A stretch of 64,000 nucleotides of DNA. Origin: Mediterraneibacter massiliensis (GTDB lineage Bacteria; Bacillota; Clostridia; Lachnospirales; Lachnospiraceae). Positions 7,825-16,259 of this stretch are shown here, in pieces. The DNA lies in assembly GCF_001487105.1 (NCBI RefSeq), contig NZ_LN913001.1, forward strand, positions 955,353 to 1,019,352, read 5' to 3'. How positions within the stretch are numbered: the stretch's first letter is position 1; the number at the start of each line of letters is the position of its first letter. A program made the position numbers and the translations under genes. The notes below the pieces were generated by a model. That model searched no databases. It saw only the letters and a program-made list of their open reading frames with translations, and was not told where the DNA came from.

Positions 7825-8640
7825 ATGAAAACTGCATTGACGATCGCTGGAAGCGACTGCAGCGGAGGAGCCGGAATACAGGCTGATATTAAAACAATGA
7901 TGGCAAATGGGGTATTCGCTATGAGTGCTGTGACAGCCCTGACTGCACAGAATACAACTGGGGTGGCAGGAATCCTGGAGGTGACTGCCGGGTTTTTGAA
8001 GGAACAATTAGACTGTATATTTAACGATATACGCCCGGATGCTGTAAAGATTGGAATGGTATCGTCCGGTGAGCTGATACGGGCAATAGCAGAAAAGTTA
8101 AAAGAGTATCACGCTGTACATATCGTAGTCGATCCGGTGATGGTGGCGACGAGCGGGGCAAAATTGATCAGTGACGATGCGATAGATATATTGAAAGAAG
8201 AACTGTTAGGGATCGCGGATATACTGACTCCGAATATCCTGGAGGCAGAAGTGCTGGCAGAAATGCCGATAAGAACAGAAGAAGATATGATAAAAGCAGC
8301 AGAAAAAATCGGCCGGTATTACCACTGCGCAGTGCTTTTAAAAGGTGGACATCAGTTAAACGACGCCAATGATCTGCTGTATCGGGAAGCAACGTACAGA
8401 TGGTTTTACGGGAAACGAATCTCGAATCCGAACACTCATGGAACAGGATGTACTTTATCCAGCGCAATTGCCTCAAATCTGGCAAAAGGCTTTCCTATGG
8501 ATATATCGGTAGAACGCGCGAAAAGCTATATTTCAGGAGCATTGGGAGCTATGTTGGATCTGGGGGCAGGCAGCGGACCTATGGACCATGCTTTTGCTAT
8601 TACCGGAGAATATGTAAAAGAAGCAGAAAAATACAGGTAG
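7825..8640 (+). CDS. thiD: ThiD, HMP/HMP-P kinase
   Basis: A 271-residue ribokinase-fold enzyme phosphorylating hydroxymethylpyrimidine and its monophosphate. Motifs: GSDCSGGAGIQADIKT at the N-terminus and NPNTHGTGCTLSSAIASNLA near residues 199-218, containing the catalytic cysteine. AGGAAAAG precedes ATG 7825; an upstream in-frame extension overlapping the HAD gene lacks a plausible start. Last gene of the riboswitch operon. Confidence 0.94.
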   Translation: MKTALTIAGSDCSGGAGIQADIKTMMANGVFAMSAVTALTAQNTTGVAGILEVTAGFLKEQLDCIFNDIRPDAVKIGMVSSGELIRAIAEKLKEYHAVHIVVDPVMVATSGAKLISDDAIDILKEELLGIADILTPNILEAEVLAEMPIRTEEDMIKAAEKIGRYYHCAVLLKGGHQLNDANDLLYREATYRWFYGKRISNPNTHGTGCTLSSAIASNLAKGFPMDISVERAKSYISGALGAMLDLGAGSGPMDHAFAITGEYVKEAEKYR

Positions 8641-8664
8641 TAAAAGTAAGAAAAAGATTGTATA

Positions 8665-8695
8665 TTGCCGAAATATTCGATATTATGTATATAAT
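8665..8695 (+). promoter_or_regulatory. Possible promoter for nhaC
   Basis: TTGCCG and TATAAT separated by 19 bases, with a small palindrome AATATTCGATATT inside the spacer. The spacing is long, so the call is tentative. Confidence 0.35.
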
Positions 8696-8751
8696 GCCAA
8701 TTCATAAATGGTATGTCCGAATTCTATAAAAGAAGAGAGAGAGGGTTTTTC

Positions 8752-10290
8752 ATGGACAGTTCAATTTTTATTGGAACATGGTGGTCGTTGGTACCGCCGC
8801 TGCTGGCAATATTGCTTGCTTTTATTACAAAGGAGGTATATAGTTCACTTTTTATAGGGGTTGCTGTGGGCGCATTGCTGTATGCAGGCTTTAATCCCTG
8901 GAATGCATTTGTATCTTTCTTTGACATCATGAAGGAGAGTATGAATTTAAATATTTTGATATTTGATGTATTGCTCGGTATGATCATCGTACTGATGGCG
9001 AAATCAGGCGGCTCGGCGGCATATGGAAAGTGGGCAGGGAAAAAGATCAAGAGCAAAAAAAGTGCGCTGCTTGCGACGACTGGATTGGGCGTATTAATAT
9101 TTGTGGACGATTATTTTAATTGTCTGACAGTAGGTTCGGTCATGCGTCCTGTGACAGATCGTTATAAAGTTTCTAGAGCAAAGCTTGCCTATATTATCGA
9201 TGCAACGGCAGCTCCGGTTTGTATCATCGCTCCAATCTCCAGCTGGGCGGCAGCGGTGAACTCTTATGTGCCTGAAGATGCGGGGATTACTGGTTTTCAA
9301 CTTTTTTTGCGCACGATTCCGTATAATTTATATGCAATTCTGACAATTGCGATGGTATTGTTTATCATTATTTCGGGTTTTGACTTTGGATTGATGAAAA
9401 AGCACGAAAGAAACGCGGCCAAAGGAGACTTGTTTACAAGCGGCGGAGAAGAATTTGATAAAATTGAAGAAGAATCTGGCTCTAAGCAGGGGAAAGTGAT
9501 CGATCTTATACTTCCGGTCGCAGTTCTGATCGTGTCTGCGATAGGAGCAATGATCTATACTGGCTTTCTGGGCGGAGCAACGGATCTGATCACGGCTTTT
9601 TCTGGTTGTGATGCAGAGACAAGCCTTATTTTTGCGACAATGGTGACAGTATTGTTTATGTTTCTTTTGTATATGCCGCGAAAAGTGATCACATTTAAAG
9701 GCTTTATGGATAGTTTTGTAGAAGGGTTTAAACTGATGATACCTGCAGTTGCGATCTTGATTTTTGCCTGGTCCTTAAAAGGGATGGGAGATGCTTTGGG
9801 AATTGCAGATTTCGTGGGAGAAGTTGTAGGAAAGAATGCACAGGCAAGTATTTTTATACCGGTGATCATGTTTGCAGTTGCGATCTTTTTAGCATTTTCA
9901 ACGGGAACTTCCTGGGGAACATTCGCGATTCTAGTGCCGATCGTCGTTGCCATGTTCTCATCTGCTTCGAATATGGATATGATGGTCATTGCAGTTTCAG
10001 CTGTACTTGCCGGAGCAGTATGCGGAGATCATGTGTCACCAATATCTGATACGACCGTTATGTCTTCAGCAGGAGCGCAGAGCAATCATATCAACCATGT
10101 TTCTACACAGATGCAGTATGCAGCGGTCGTAGCAGGTGTGTGTGTAGCAGGATATATCATTGCAGGGATAGTTAAAGTATGGTGGATAACGCTCGGCGCC
10201 AGCTTTATCCTATTGCTTGCAGTCTTGTTTGGCATGAAGATGTTTTCAGAACGTTCCAAGAAGGAACAGAAGGTGGAAAAAAATGCTTAG
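8752..10290 (+). CDS. NhaC-family Na+/H+ antiporter-like transporter
   Basis: A 512-residue membrane protein with about 11-12 hydrophobic segments. It carries NhaC-family sequences such as FVDDYFNCLTVGSVMRPVTD, IDATAAPVCIIAPISSW and CGDHVSPISDTTVMSSAG. Family members exchange Na+ for H+ or couple either gradient to small organic ions (MleN, TyrP-like), so the substrate is open. The start ATG at 8752 follows GAGAGAGGG; an upstream GTG-initiated extension is less well placed. It overlaps the next gene by eight bases. Confidence 0.9.
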   Translation: MDSSIFIGTWWSLVPPLLAILLAFITKEVYSSLFIGVAVGALLYAGFNPWNAFVSFFDIMKESMNLNILIFDVLLGMIIVLMAKSGGSAAYGKWAGKKIKSKKSALLATTGLGVLIFVDDYFNCLTVGSVMRPVTDRYKVSRAKLAYIIDATAAPVCIIAPISSWAAAVNSYVPEDAGITGFQLFLRTIPYNLYAILTIAMVLFIIISGFDFGLMKKHERNAAKGDLFTSGGEEFDKIEEESGSKQGKVIDLILPVAVLIVSAIGAMIYTGFLGGATDLITAFSGCDAETSLIFATMVTVLFMFLLYMPRKVITFKGFMDSFVEGFKLMIPAVAILIFAWSLKGMGDALGIADFVGEVVGKNAQASIFIPVIMFAVAIFLAFSTGTSWGTFAILVPIVVAMFSSASNMDMMVIAVSAVLAGAVCGDHVSPISDTTVMSSAGAQSNHINHVSTQMQYAAVVAGVCVAGYIIAGIVKVWWITLGASFILLLAVLFGMKMFSERSKKEQKVEKNA

Positions 10291-10915
10291 GATAGATGTG
10301 CCGTATATAGATCAGAGCAAAAGGTATCCAACCGGTTGTGAAAGTGTTTCCGCAACTATGCTTTTACAGTTCCTGGGCATAGAGATTACGGTGGATGAGT
10401 TTATCCAGAAGTACCTTGCATGCAGGGAGTTTCAATCTGTAGACGGGGAACTTTATGGACCGGATCCATATAAATATTTTTGCGGCAGCCCATATGATGA
10501 AGATTCTTTTGGCTGCTATGCTCCGGTCATCTGCCAGGCACTAAAGAAGGCGCTGCAGGATGCACATGAAAGGAAAATGTGTGGAGAACGGAAATGGATC
10601 GTGCTGGATGAAACGGGGCAATCTATGGAGTATCTCACAAATACTTATCTGGATAAAGGAATTCCGGTTATTTTATGGGCGTGTATCAATATGAGAGAGC
10701 CTATTGTGGGTCCACAGTGGAAACTTCTCGATTCAAAAGAAAGATTTACCTGGGTGTCAAATGAACACTGTATGCTTTTGACCGGATATGATGAAAAAGG
10801 ATATTATTTTAATGACCCCTATGAAAATAATGGAGTTGTCTACTATGAAAAAGAACTTACAAACAATAGATATATAGCACAAAAAATGCAGGCGATAGGG
10901 ATAAGGGAGATATAG
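10283..10915 (+). CDS. C39-like papain-fold cysteine peptidase
   Basis: A 210-residue protein of the Peptidase_C39_2 type. The catalytic cysteine is in PTGCESVSATM (about residue 18), the histidine in SNEHCMLLTGY (about 160) and the acidic/asparagine residue in YYFNDPYENN. There is no signal peptide or membrane segment, so it probably acts in the cytosol. It overlaps the NhaC gene, so the two are translationally coupled. The substrate is unknown. Confidence 0.83.
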   Translation: MLRIDVPYIDQSKRYPTGCESVSATMLLQFLGIEITVDEFIQKYLACREFQSVDGELYGPDPYKYFCGSPYDEDSFGCYAPVICQALKKALQDAHERKMCGERKWIVLDETGQSMEYLTNTYLDKGIPVILWACINMREPIVGPQWKLLDSKERFTWVSNEHCMLLTGYDEKGYYFNDPYENNGVVYYEKELTNNRYIAQKMQAIGIREI

Positions 10916-10977
10916 ATTCCAATCCACAGTACCGCTCAAACTCGTTGATGTTTCGTTTTGTTAGACAATTGTGGAAT

Positions 10978-11036
10978 GAAAACAGACAGTACTATGTGTA
11001 CATGAAAGTATGACACATGGCACTGTCTGTTTTTTC
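10978..11036. terminator. Bidirectional terminator between the C39 gene and asnA
   Basis: AAAACAGACAGT pairs with ACTGTCTGTTTTTT around an inner ATGTGT/ACACAT stem; A- and T-tracts flank both sides. Confidence 0.85.
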
Positions 11037-11060
11037 TCGCGGCGTACTGTTTTGTTAGAA

Positions 11061-12071
11061 CTATAATAACTGTATCCCGTTCTCCAGAGCCTGTTTTGCT
11101 GTTTCCTCAGGCCAGATCGAGGACTGTACTTCTCCGATATGCGCTTTTCTTAAATAGTACATGCAGATGCGGGATTGACCGATACCTCCCCCAACTGTAT
11201 AAGGCAGTTCCCCGTTTAAAAGCGCCTTCTGGAAGGGGAGGGAAGCACGTTCTTCGCAGTCTGCAAGCTTCAGCTGCTTTTTAAGAGCCCCTTCGTCTAC
11301 CCGAATGCCCATGGAAGAAAGCTCTAATCCGATATCGAGTACCGGATAATATACGATAATATCTCCATTTAATTCCCAGTCATCATAGTCCGGCGCGCGG
11401 CCGTCGTGCTTTTTACCGGAAGCAAGTTCTTTGCCGATCTGTGAAATAAACACAGCCCCTTTTGCTTTAGCGATACGATATTCCCTTTCTTTGGGAGCTG
11501 CTTCAGGGAACATATCTTCTAATTCCTGAGAAGTGATAAAGAAAATATCATCTGGGAGCCATGGCTCAATATAGTTGTAACGTCGGGAAATAAATTCCTC
11601 TGTATCCTTGAGAGCACTGTATACTTTTCGGACAGTGTATTCTAGGGTTTCCATATTTCTTTCTTCTTTGGAAATGATCTTTTCCCAGTCCCACTGGTCT
11701 ACATAGAGAGAATGGATATTGTCTGTATCTTCATCTCGGCGGATGGCGCTCATATCTGTGTATAGGCCTTCACCGGAGTGAAAGTCATAGTGTTTTAATG
11801 CATACCGTTTCCACTTGGCGAGAGAATGTACGATTTCGGCAGCAGTATCGTTCTGTTCCTTAATGCCAAATGAAACGGGACGTTCTACACCATTGAGATT
11901 ATCATTCATTCCTGATTCTGGCCTGACAAACAGAGGTGCAGAGACTCTGGTCAAATGAAGGGATTTCGCAAGCGCCCGTTCGAAATGGTCTTTGATTTCT
12001 TTGATCGCCACTTCCGTTTCACGAATTGTGAGTGGGGAGCGGTAGCTGTTAGGGATCTTAAGTTGTTCCAT
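11061..12071 (-). CDS. asnA: AsnA, aspartate-ammonia ligase
   Basis: A 336-residue ammonia-dependent asparagine synthetase, the usual family length. Motifs include SAPLFVRPESGMNDNLNGVERPV near the N-terminus, DQWDWEKII, and the C-terminal PYTVGGGIGQSRICMYYLRKAHIGEVQ. It adenylates aspartate and transfers ammonia in the cytosol. AAAGGAG lies eight bases before the ATG. Monocistronic; no T-box leader is seen upstream. Confidence 0.96.
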   Translation of the reverse strand: MEQLKIPNSYRSPLTIRETEVAIKEIKDHFERALAKSLHLTRVSAPLFVRPESGMNDNLNGVERPVSFGIKEQNDTAAEIVHSLAKWKRYALKHYDFHSGEGLYTDMSAIRRDEDTDNIHSLYVDQWDWEKIISKEERNMETLEYTVRKVYSALKDTEEFISRRYNYIEPWLPDDIFFITSQELEDMFPEAAPKEREYRIAKAKGAVFISQIGKELASGKKHDGRAPDYDDWELNGDIIVYYPVLDIGLELSSMGIRVDEGALKKQLKLADCEERASLPFQKALLNGELPYTVGGGIGQSRICMYYLRKAHIGEVQSSIWPEETAKQALENGIQLL

Positions 12072-12265
12072 AATAGTAGCTCCTTTGATTTATTATCTTT
12101 ACCTATTTTAATGTCAGAAGCCTTGTAAGTCAACCGGAGGAATGGAAGGAATTAAAATTTGTTAAAATGAAGTATATAAAAAAGGAGTAATTAACAGAAA
12201 AAATATATATTATATTGATAATAACAGATAATACTGAAAAATATAAAAATTAGACTAAAAATACA

Positions 12266-12294
12266 TTGACAAAATGAAAAATATATAGTATTAT
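12266..12294 (+). promoter_or_regulatory. Strong sigma-A-type promoter
   Basis: Consensus TTGACA, 17-base spacer, TATTAT in an AT-rich setting. It points towards the membrane-protein gene at 12687 but is separated from it by a terminator. Confidence 0.75.
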
Positions 12295-12387
12295 TTATTT
12301 AACAAATCAAAGAGAGATTTATTCATCCGGCTGATAAATAAAAAATGGAAGCAGACATGGAGAAATTATCATAATGACGAGAAAGTT

Positions 12388-12421
12388 ATGAGAGAAGCAA
12401 AATCCATGAGAGAAGCAAAAT
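12388..12421 (+). repeat. Tandem 16-base direct repeat
   Basis: ATGAGAGAAGCAAAAT occurs at 12388 and again at 12406, separated by CC. In frame it encodes MREAKS twice-like (MREAKSMREAKL), starting a possible 30-residue peptide ending at 12480. No convincing ribosome binding site precedes it. Confidence 0.6.
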
Positions 12422-12550
12422 TGTATATTTATCTAGCAGGAAATTTAAAGAACAGGAGGTACGGACCACCAGCAACGTAAATCAAAAACAGAGACTATCA
12501 TAAAGATAGAAAAAGAGGTAAAAACAATGATAGAAATATCTATATAAAAG

Positions 12551-12590
12551 TGGGTGTTAATCAAGATCGGTTGATTAGCATCCATTTTTA
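12551..12590 (+). terminator. Intrinsic terminator or attenuator upstream of 12687
   Basis: TGGGTGTTAATCAA pairs with TTGATTAGCATCCA (14-bp stem with one G-T pair), then TTTTTA. It lies about 100 bases before the next start codon. Confidence 0.8.
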
Positions 12591-12686
12591 TGCAGAATAA
12601 TTCTTGTCTAATAAGAAGAAAATTGATAGAATGATTTCGAAGGGGAAGAAGTGTATAAATAAAAATAAGGGACAAAGGAGTATAAA

Positions 12687-13427
12687 ATGATTTGGAGTAC
12701 GATGGTAGACAAAATAAAAAATATAGCTGTGGGGATCTTTACACAGGAGGCTGAAGAAAGTTTCCTGCTATCTCAGAATATACTGCTTTTGGCAGTGCTC
12801 ATAGCAGTGGGAGTTCTCTGGTGTTTTCTGGGGTTAAAATGGATACGTTTGTGGTCAGCTTTGATAGGAATGGCGGCAGGGCTGCTGGGAGGAATTTTTG
12901 CGGCAGATATGCTTGGTATGGAGGCGCTGGTGTCGTTTGTGGCAGGAGCGGTATGCGGCATGCTCTTACTTGTGCTGTGCGCGCGGTTTTATAGATTTGG
13001 TGTGTTCGTCTGTATAGGAAGTATCGGAGCGGTAAGTACTGCATTCTTCCTTCATCTGCAGGGATGGATCTTGCCGGTCGTTTGTGCGGCTGTAGGGCTT
13101 GTTTTGGCGCTTATATCCATAAAATTTACAACGATCATGGGGATTCTCGTCACAGCATTTTTCGGAGCTATTACAGCGGAGTCTGCTATAGCGTTTTTAC
13201 TGCCCATACAGGGAACTGTTCTAGAGATTGTGATAGGAGTGTTCCTGGGAGCTATAGGGGTACTTGTTCAGCTTCTTCTTGAATCAAAAAAGAGGAAAAA
13301 ACAAAGTTTGAAAAAGGCGGCTGAGATCCGCAATACACATTCTACAGAAAATGAAGTGGAAAAGGCAAGAGCGATGATGGAAAACTTGGATCAAATTTCC
13401 AAAGAAGATGAAAAAGCGATAGAATAA
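12687..13427 (+). CDS. Polytopic membrane protein, DUF4203/TMEM198-like
   Basis: A 246-residue protein with seven or so hydrophobic segments between residues 28 and 198, many glycines in the helices, and a charged cytosolic tail (about 200-246) rich in K and E. The pattern resembles DUF4203/TMEM198-like proteins, whose function is not settled in bacteria. AAAGGAG precedes the ATG. Expression may depend on read-through of the terminator at 12551-12590. Confidence 0.7.
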   Translation: MIWSTMVDKIKNIAVGIFTQEAEESFLLSQNILLLAVLIAVGVLWCFLGLKWIRLWSALIGMAAGLLGGIFAADMLGMEALVSFVAGAVCGMLLLVLCARFYRFGVFVCIGSIGAVSTAFFLHLQGWILPVVCAAVGLVLALISIKFTTIMGILVTAFFGAITAESAIAFLLPIQGTVLEIVIGVFLGAIGVLVQLLLESKKRKKQSLKKAAEIRNTHSTENEVEKARAMMENLDQISKEDEKAIE

Positions 13428-13463
13428 AAGTTTATCTATAAAGAGTGAAGTCCATTTTATGAC

Positions 13464-13505
13464 ACACCTTTTTTGGTATGCTGAATGCATAGCAAAGAGA
13501 GGTGT
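13464..13505 (+). promoter_or_regulatory. Long hairpin covering the ribosome binding site of the next gene
   Basis: The left arm 13464-13481 (ACACCTTTTTTGGTATGC) pairs with the right arm 13487-13505 (GCATAGCAAAGAGAGGTGT) with one mismatch and one bulge around a five-base loop. The right arm contains AGAGAGG, the likely Shine-Dalgarno of the small gene starting at 13513. It lacks a following T-tract, so it is not a terminator. Confidence 0.6.
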
Positions 13506-13512
13506 GATTTTT

Positions 13513-13698
13513 ATGTATATTAGAAAATCTGTAATCTGTGGAGTTATTATTTTTATAGGAGTGCTGTTTTTATCGGTTTTATCCATTTTATATTGCTTTA
13601 CAGAGATCAACATTCCGGGAGTTCTTTATATTTTGGCATGGGGACTGTGTATTTTTCTTATGGTAAAAAGTGTGTCAAAGATAGAAGGACACGTGTAG
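13513..13698 (+). CDS. Small two-helix membrane protein
   Basis: A 61-residue protein beginning MYIRKSVICGVIIFIG with two hydrophobic helices (about 6-27 and 33-52) and a short basic tail. Start ATG 13513 is chosen because AGAGAGG precedes it; the in-frame ATG at 13459 lies in the left flank of the hairpin and has no ribosome binding site. No family recognised. Its ribosome binding site is inside a strong hairpin. Confidence 0.55.
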   Translation: MYIRKSVICGVIIFIGVLFLSVLSILYCFTEINIPGVLYILAWGLCIFLMVKSVSKIEGHV

Positions 13699-13818
13699 AA
13701 GAATAGTTCAGTTTGGAAAAGCCGTGAAAAGTCAGTGTCTTAAGTTGCCAGCAGTTTTAGAAAGTTGTATAATCAAAGTAAACAACCGGATACTAGATAA
13801 GGCAAAGGAGGCTTATTG

Positions 13819-14634
13819 ATGAAGATTGATATGCACTGCCATGTAAAAGAAGGTTCAATAGACAGTAAAGTGAGTTTAGATGAATATATAACGATTTTGA
13901 AGCAAAAAGGGTTTCAGGGAATGGTAATCACAGACCATAATACCTATAAGGGCTATCGATACTGGAAAAACACGATGAAGGGAAAAATGCATACAGATTT
14001 TGTCGTGCTTAAGGGCATAGAATATGATACCAGAGATGCCGGACATTTTCTTGTGATCATGCCGGAAGGAGTGAAAATGCGGGTTCTGGAAATGCGGGGA
14101 ATGCCGCTTGCGACATTGATCGATCTTGTACACCGGAATGGAGGAGTACTGGGACCGGCTCATCCATACGGTGAAAAATATATGAGTTTTATGAACACAA
14201 AGAGATTTTATAAATCTCCTGAGATCGTAAAGCGATTCGATTTTGTGGAGGCATATAATTGCTGTGAGCCGAAAGCATCAAATGAAGGCGCTGCGAAACT
14301 GGCAGCTAAGTATTCGAAAGTAACTGTGGGGGGAAGTGATTCCCATAAGGCGGACTGTGTGGGGCGTGCTTATACGATTCTGCCGGAACCTGTTACCTGC
14401 GAGACGGAATTGATCTCTATGATCCATAAGAAGACACATTTCGAAGTAGGGGGAATTCCCTACGAAAAGACGACGAAAGAGAAAATAGGAAAAGTAAATA
14501 AATTATTAGTATATTCATTCTGGCTGTATAATAAGGGCGGTGAACTGGTAAAGCGACACGGACGCAATGGAAAGATGGAGGAAGAAAATCCATTTGATCC
14601 TATTGATCCTATCGAGTTGTACTATCGTTCTTGA
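13819..14634 (+). CDS. PHP-domain metal-dependent phosphoesterase
   Basis: A 271-residue PHP protein with the metal-binding motifs in order: MHCHVKEG (about 5-12), VITDHNTYKG (about 38), GPAHPYGEKY (about 115) and GGSDSHKADCVG (about 176). Such proteins hydrolyse phosphoesters such as 3',5'-bisphosphates or histidinol phosphate; the substrate is unknown here. The ATG at 13819 follows AAAGGAGG by seven bases. Monocistronic, ending before a terminator shared with the convergent truA-like gene. Confidence 0.85.
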   Translation: MKIDMHCHVKEGSIDSKVSLDEYITILKQKGFQGMVITDHNTYKGYRYWKNTMKGKMHTDFVVLKGIEYDTRDAGHFLVIMPEGVKMRVLEMRGMPLATLIDLVHRNGGVLGPAHPYGEKYMSFMNTKRFYKSPEIVKRFDFVEAYNCCEPKASNEGAAKLAAKYSKVTVGGSDSHKADCVGRAYTILPEPVTCETELISMIHKKTHFEVGGIPYEKTTKEKIGKVNKLLVYSFWLYNKGGELVKRHGRNGKMEEENPFDPIDPIELYYRS

Positions 14635-14670
14635 ACAAAAGAGAACCTTTTAGAGAGTTTGAGTATTTCA

Positions 14671-14713
14671 AGAGATTCTGTATCAGACAAAGATACAGAA
14701 TCTCTGTTTTTTA
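14671..14713. terminator. Terminator between the PHP and TruA-like genes
   Basis: A perfect 14-bp stem AGAGATTCTGTATC / GATACAGAATCTCT, loop AGACAAA, followed by GTTTTTT. Confidence 0.92.
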
Positions 14714-15448
14714 CCGGAAGTCTATCTTTTTGAGGAAAAGTGCTTTTGCATCGCAGGGGCGTCCCGGAATTTTACGTCCTTTTAAAATTGCTTCTGCACT
14801 TTCTATACTTTGTCTGCCTGTTCCTATGTCTAACAGAGTGCCTATGATAAGGAGCGGCATGTGAGGAAGAAAATCAGTAGCAGTTAAAGACAGAGAGAGG
14901 AAATCTGCAGTTTGTTCTATTTGTATATCCAATAGTTCTTGTTCTGTCTTTTTCTTTGATCGGCCGGATGAGAAGTATTGAAAATCTTGTCTGCCTATGA
15001 GAGAGGAAGCCGCTTCCTGCATTCGTTCGATATCTGGAGCGGGAAAAAGATGGAGAGAATACTTCTGCGTAAAAATGTCCTGGACGGCCGCTGTACATAT
15101 ATGATAGAGATAAGTACGGGTTTTTGCGTTTAAATCGGCGCGAAATCGTTCCTGCATCCGGCAGGCGCGGCGTATAGCTATATCTTGAGGGAGATATGTG
15201 TTTAAATATTGCGTAAGGTCTTGCATAGAGATATCATAGGTGGTTAAAAAGGAGGCTTCCTGCGCAAGTGCGTGGACACCGGGTTCGGTTTTAGAAGCAC
15301 AGTTTAAGATAGGGCTTTCTCCGGTCAGACGGCGCAGTACCTCAGAAATCTTATAAGAGATGGTACGAAAGGCTTTGTCCTTTGCAGGACGCTGCCAGCC
15401 AAGATATCTCGTTCCATCATATTCTATAGTAAGAAGGATGTTTTGCAT
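14711..15448 (-). CDS. TruA-like tRNA pseudouridine synthase with altered catalytic motif
   Basis: A 245-residue TruA-family protein: LTIEYDGTRYLGWQ at the N-terminus, FRTISYKISEVLRRLTGE, and a C-terminal half including RTYLYHI and FQYFSSGRSKKK. TruA makes pseudouridine at positions 38-40 of tRNA anticodon arms. The usual RTDxGVHA motif with its catalytic Asp reads SKTEPGVHA, so Glu55 replaces the Asp and Lys the Arg. It may be a second, divergent paralogue with changed or lost activity; a standard truA could lie elsewhere. Confidence 0.85.
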   Translation of the reverse strand: MQNILLTIEYDGTRYLGWQRPAKDKAFRTISYKISEVLRRLTGESPILNCASKTEPGVHALAQEASFLTTYDISMQDLTQYLNTYLPQDIAIRRACRMQERFRADLNAKTRTYLYHICTAAVQDIFTQKYSLHLFPAPDIERMQEAASSLIGRQDFQYFSSGRSKKKTEQELLDIQIEQTADFLSLSLTATDFLPHMPLLIIGTLLDIGTGRQSIESAEAILKGRKIPGRPCDAKALFLKKIDFR

Positions 15449-15529
15449 GATGTATCTTCCTTTCGGTTATGTGCGAAAAACGTATAAATCTATTTTTATT
15501 TTACAGGATGTATTTGGTGAAGTACAGAG

Positions 15530-15559
15530 TTGATTTTTAGAATAAGTACCGTTTATAAT
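15530..15559 (+). promoter_or_regulatory. Probable promoter of the thioesterase gene
   Basis: TTGATT, an 18-base spacer and TATAAT, about 100 bases before the start codon. Confidence 0.6.
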
Positions 15560-15657
15560 CTATGTATAATGTCTGTATATAGTTGCCTATAGGCTGGTCA
15601 GAATAAAAACAGGATAGAAGATAACAGGATTCTTGATAGAAAGGACAGAGGTATATT

Positions 15658-16134
15658 ATGGTAGAACAAAGAAGTGTAGAAGAGTCAAAAGTAGAGACAG
15701 TACGTCTGATACGTCCTAATCATCTTAATGCGGCAGGAAGGCTGTTCGGAGGTATGTTGATGCAGTGGTTGGATGAGATCGCGGGTCTTGTGGCGATGCG
15801 GCATACAAGGACAAATGTGATCACAGCATCTGTAGATAATCTGCGTTTTATACATGGAGCGTACAATGGTGAAATGATCGTTATCATAGGAAAAGTTACA
15901 TATGTGGGGAATACGTCTATGGAAGTACGCGTGGACACTTATGTAGAAAACGAAAAGGATGGGCTGAGGCGTCCGATAAACAGAGCATATTTTACAATGG
16001 TTGCTATAGATGAAAATGATAAGCCAACTAGAGTGCCACGTCTTGTGTTAAGCGGAGAAGAAGAAAAAGCAGAGTGGGATGCGGCGGAAAAAAGAAGAGA
16101 AATGAGAAAAAAAAGAAAACAGGAAGGATTTTGA
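15658..16134 (+). CDS. YciA/BACH-type acyl-CoA thioesterase
   Basis: A 158-residue single hot-dog domain. Motifs: RPNHLNAAGRLFGGMLMQWLDE with the catalytic Asn/Asp region, and NLRFIHGAYNGEMIVIIGKV. These enzymes cleave acyl-CoA to free acid and CoA in the cytosol. The last 30 residues form a highly charged Lys/Arg/Glu tail. Monocistronic with its own promoter. Confidence 0.88.
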   Translation: MVEQRSVEESKVETVRLIRPNHLNAAGRLFGGMLMQWLDEIAGLVAMRHTRTNVITASVDNLRFIHGAYNGEMIVIIGKVTYVGNTSMEVRVDTYVENEKDGLRRPINRAYFTMVAIDENDKPTRVPRLVLSGEEEKAEWDAAEKRREMRKKRKQEGF

Positions 16135-16259
16135 AACTTGCAGGGATAGTATCCGAGGCAGTCGTATTGACGGTATTCTCATATCTTATCTCGTTTTAGC
16201 AGGAGTTTTCAGGCAAAGAAAGAGAACATTTTGTTGAGAATATTTTTTATTTTATGCGC

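Larger units (their letters stand above)
12301..12590 (+). ncRNA. Candidate leader RNA or small RNA
   Basis: This stretch lies between the consensus promoter at 12266 and the terminator at 12551-12590, so a transcript of about 290 bases is expected. It holds a tandem 16-base repeat and a possible 30-codon frame at 12388-12480. It may be an attenuated leader for the 12687 gene or a free small RNA. No known RNA class is recognised. Confidence 0.35.

Noticed and set aside
12072..12400. T-box leader for asnA
   Set aside because: The region upstream of asnA on the minus strand has no GGGTGGNACCGCG-type sequence or specifier-like stem.
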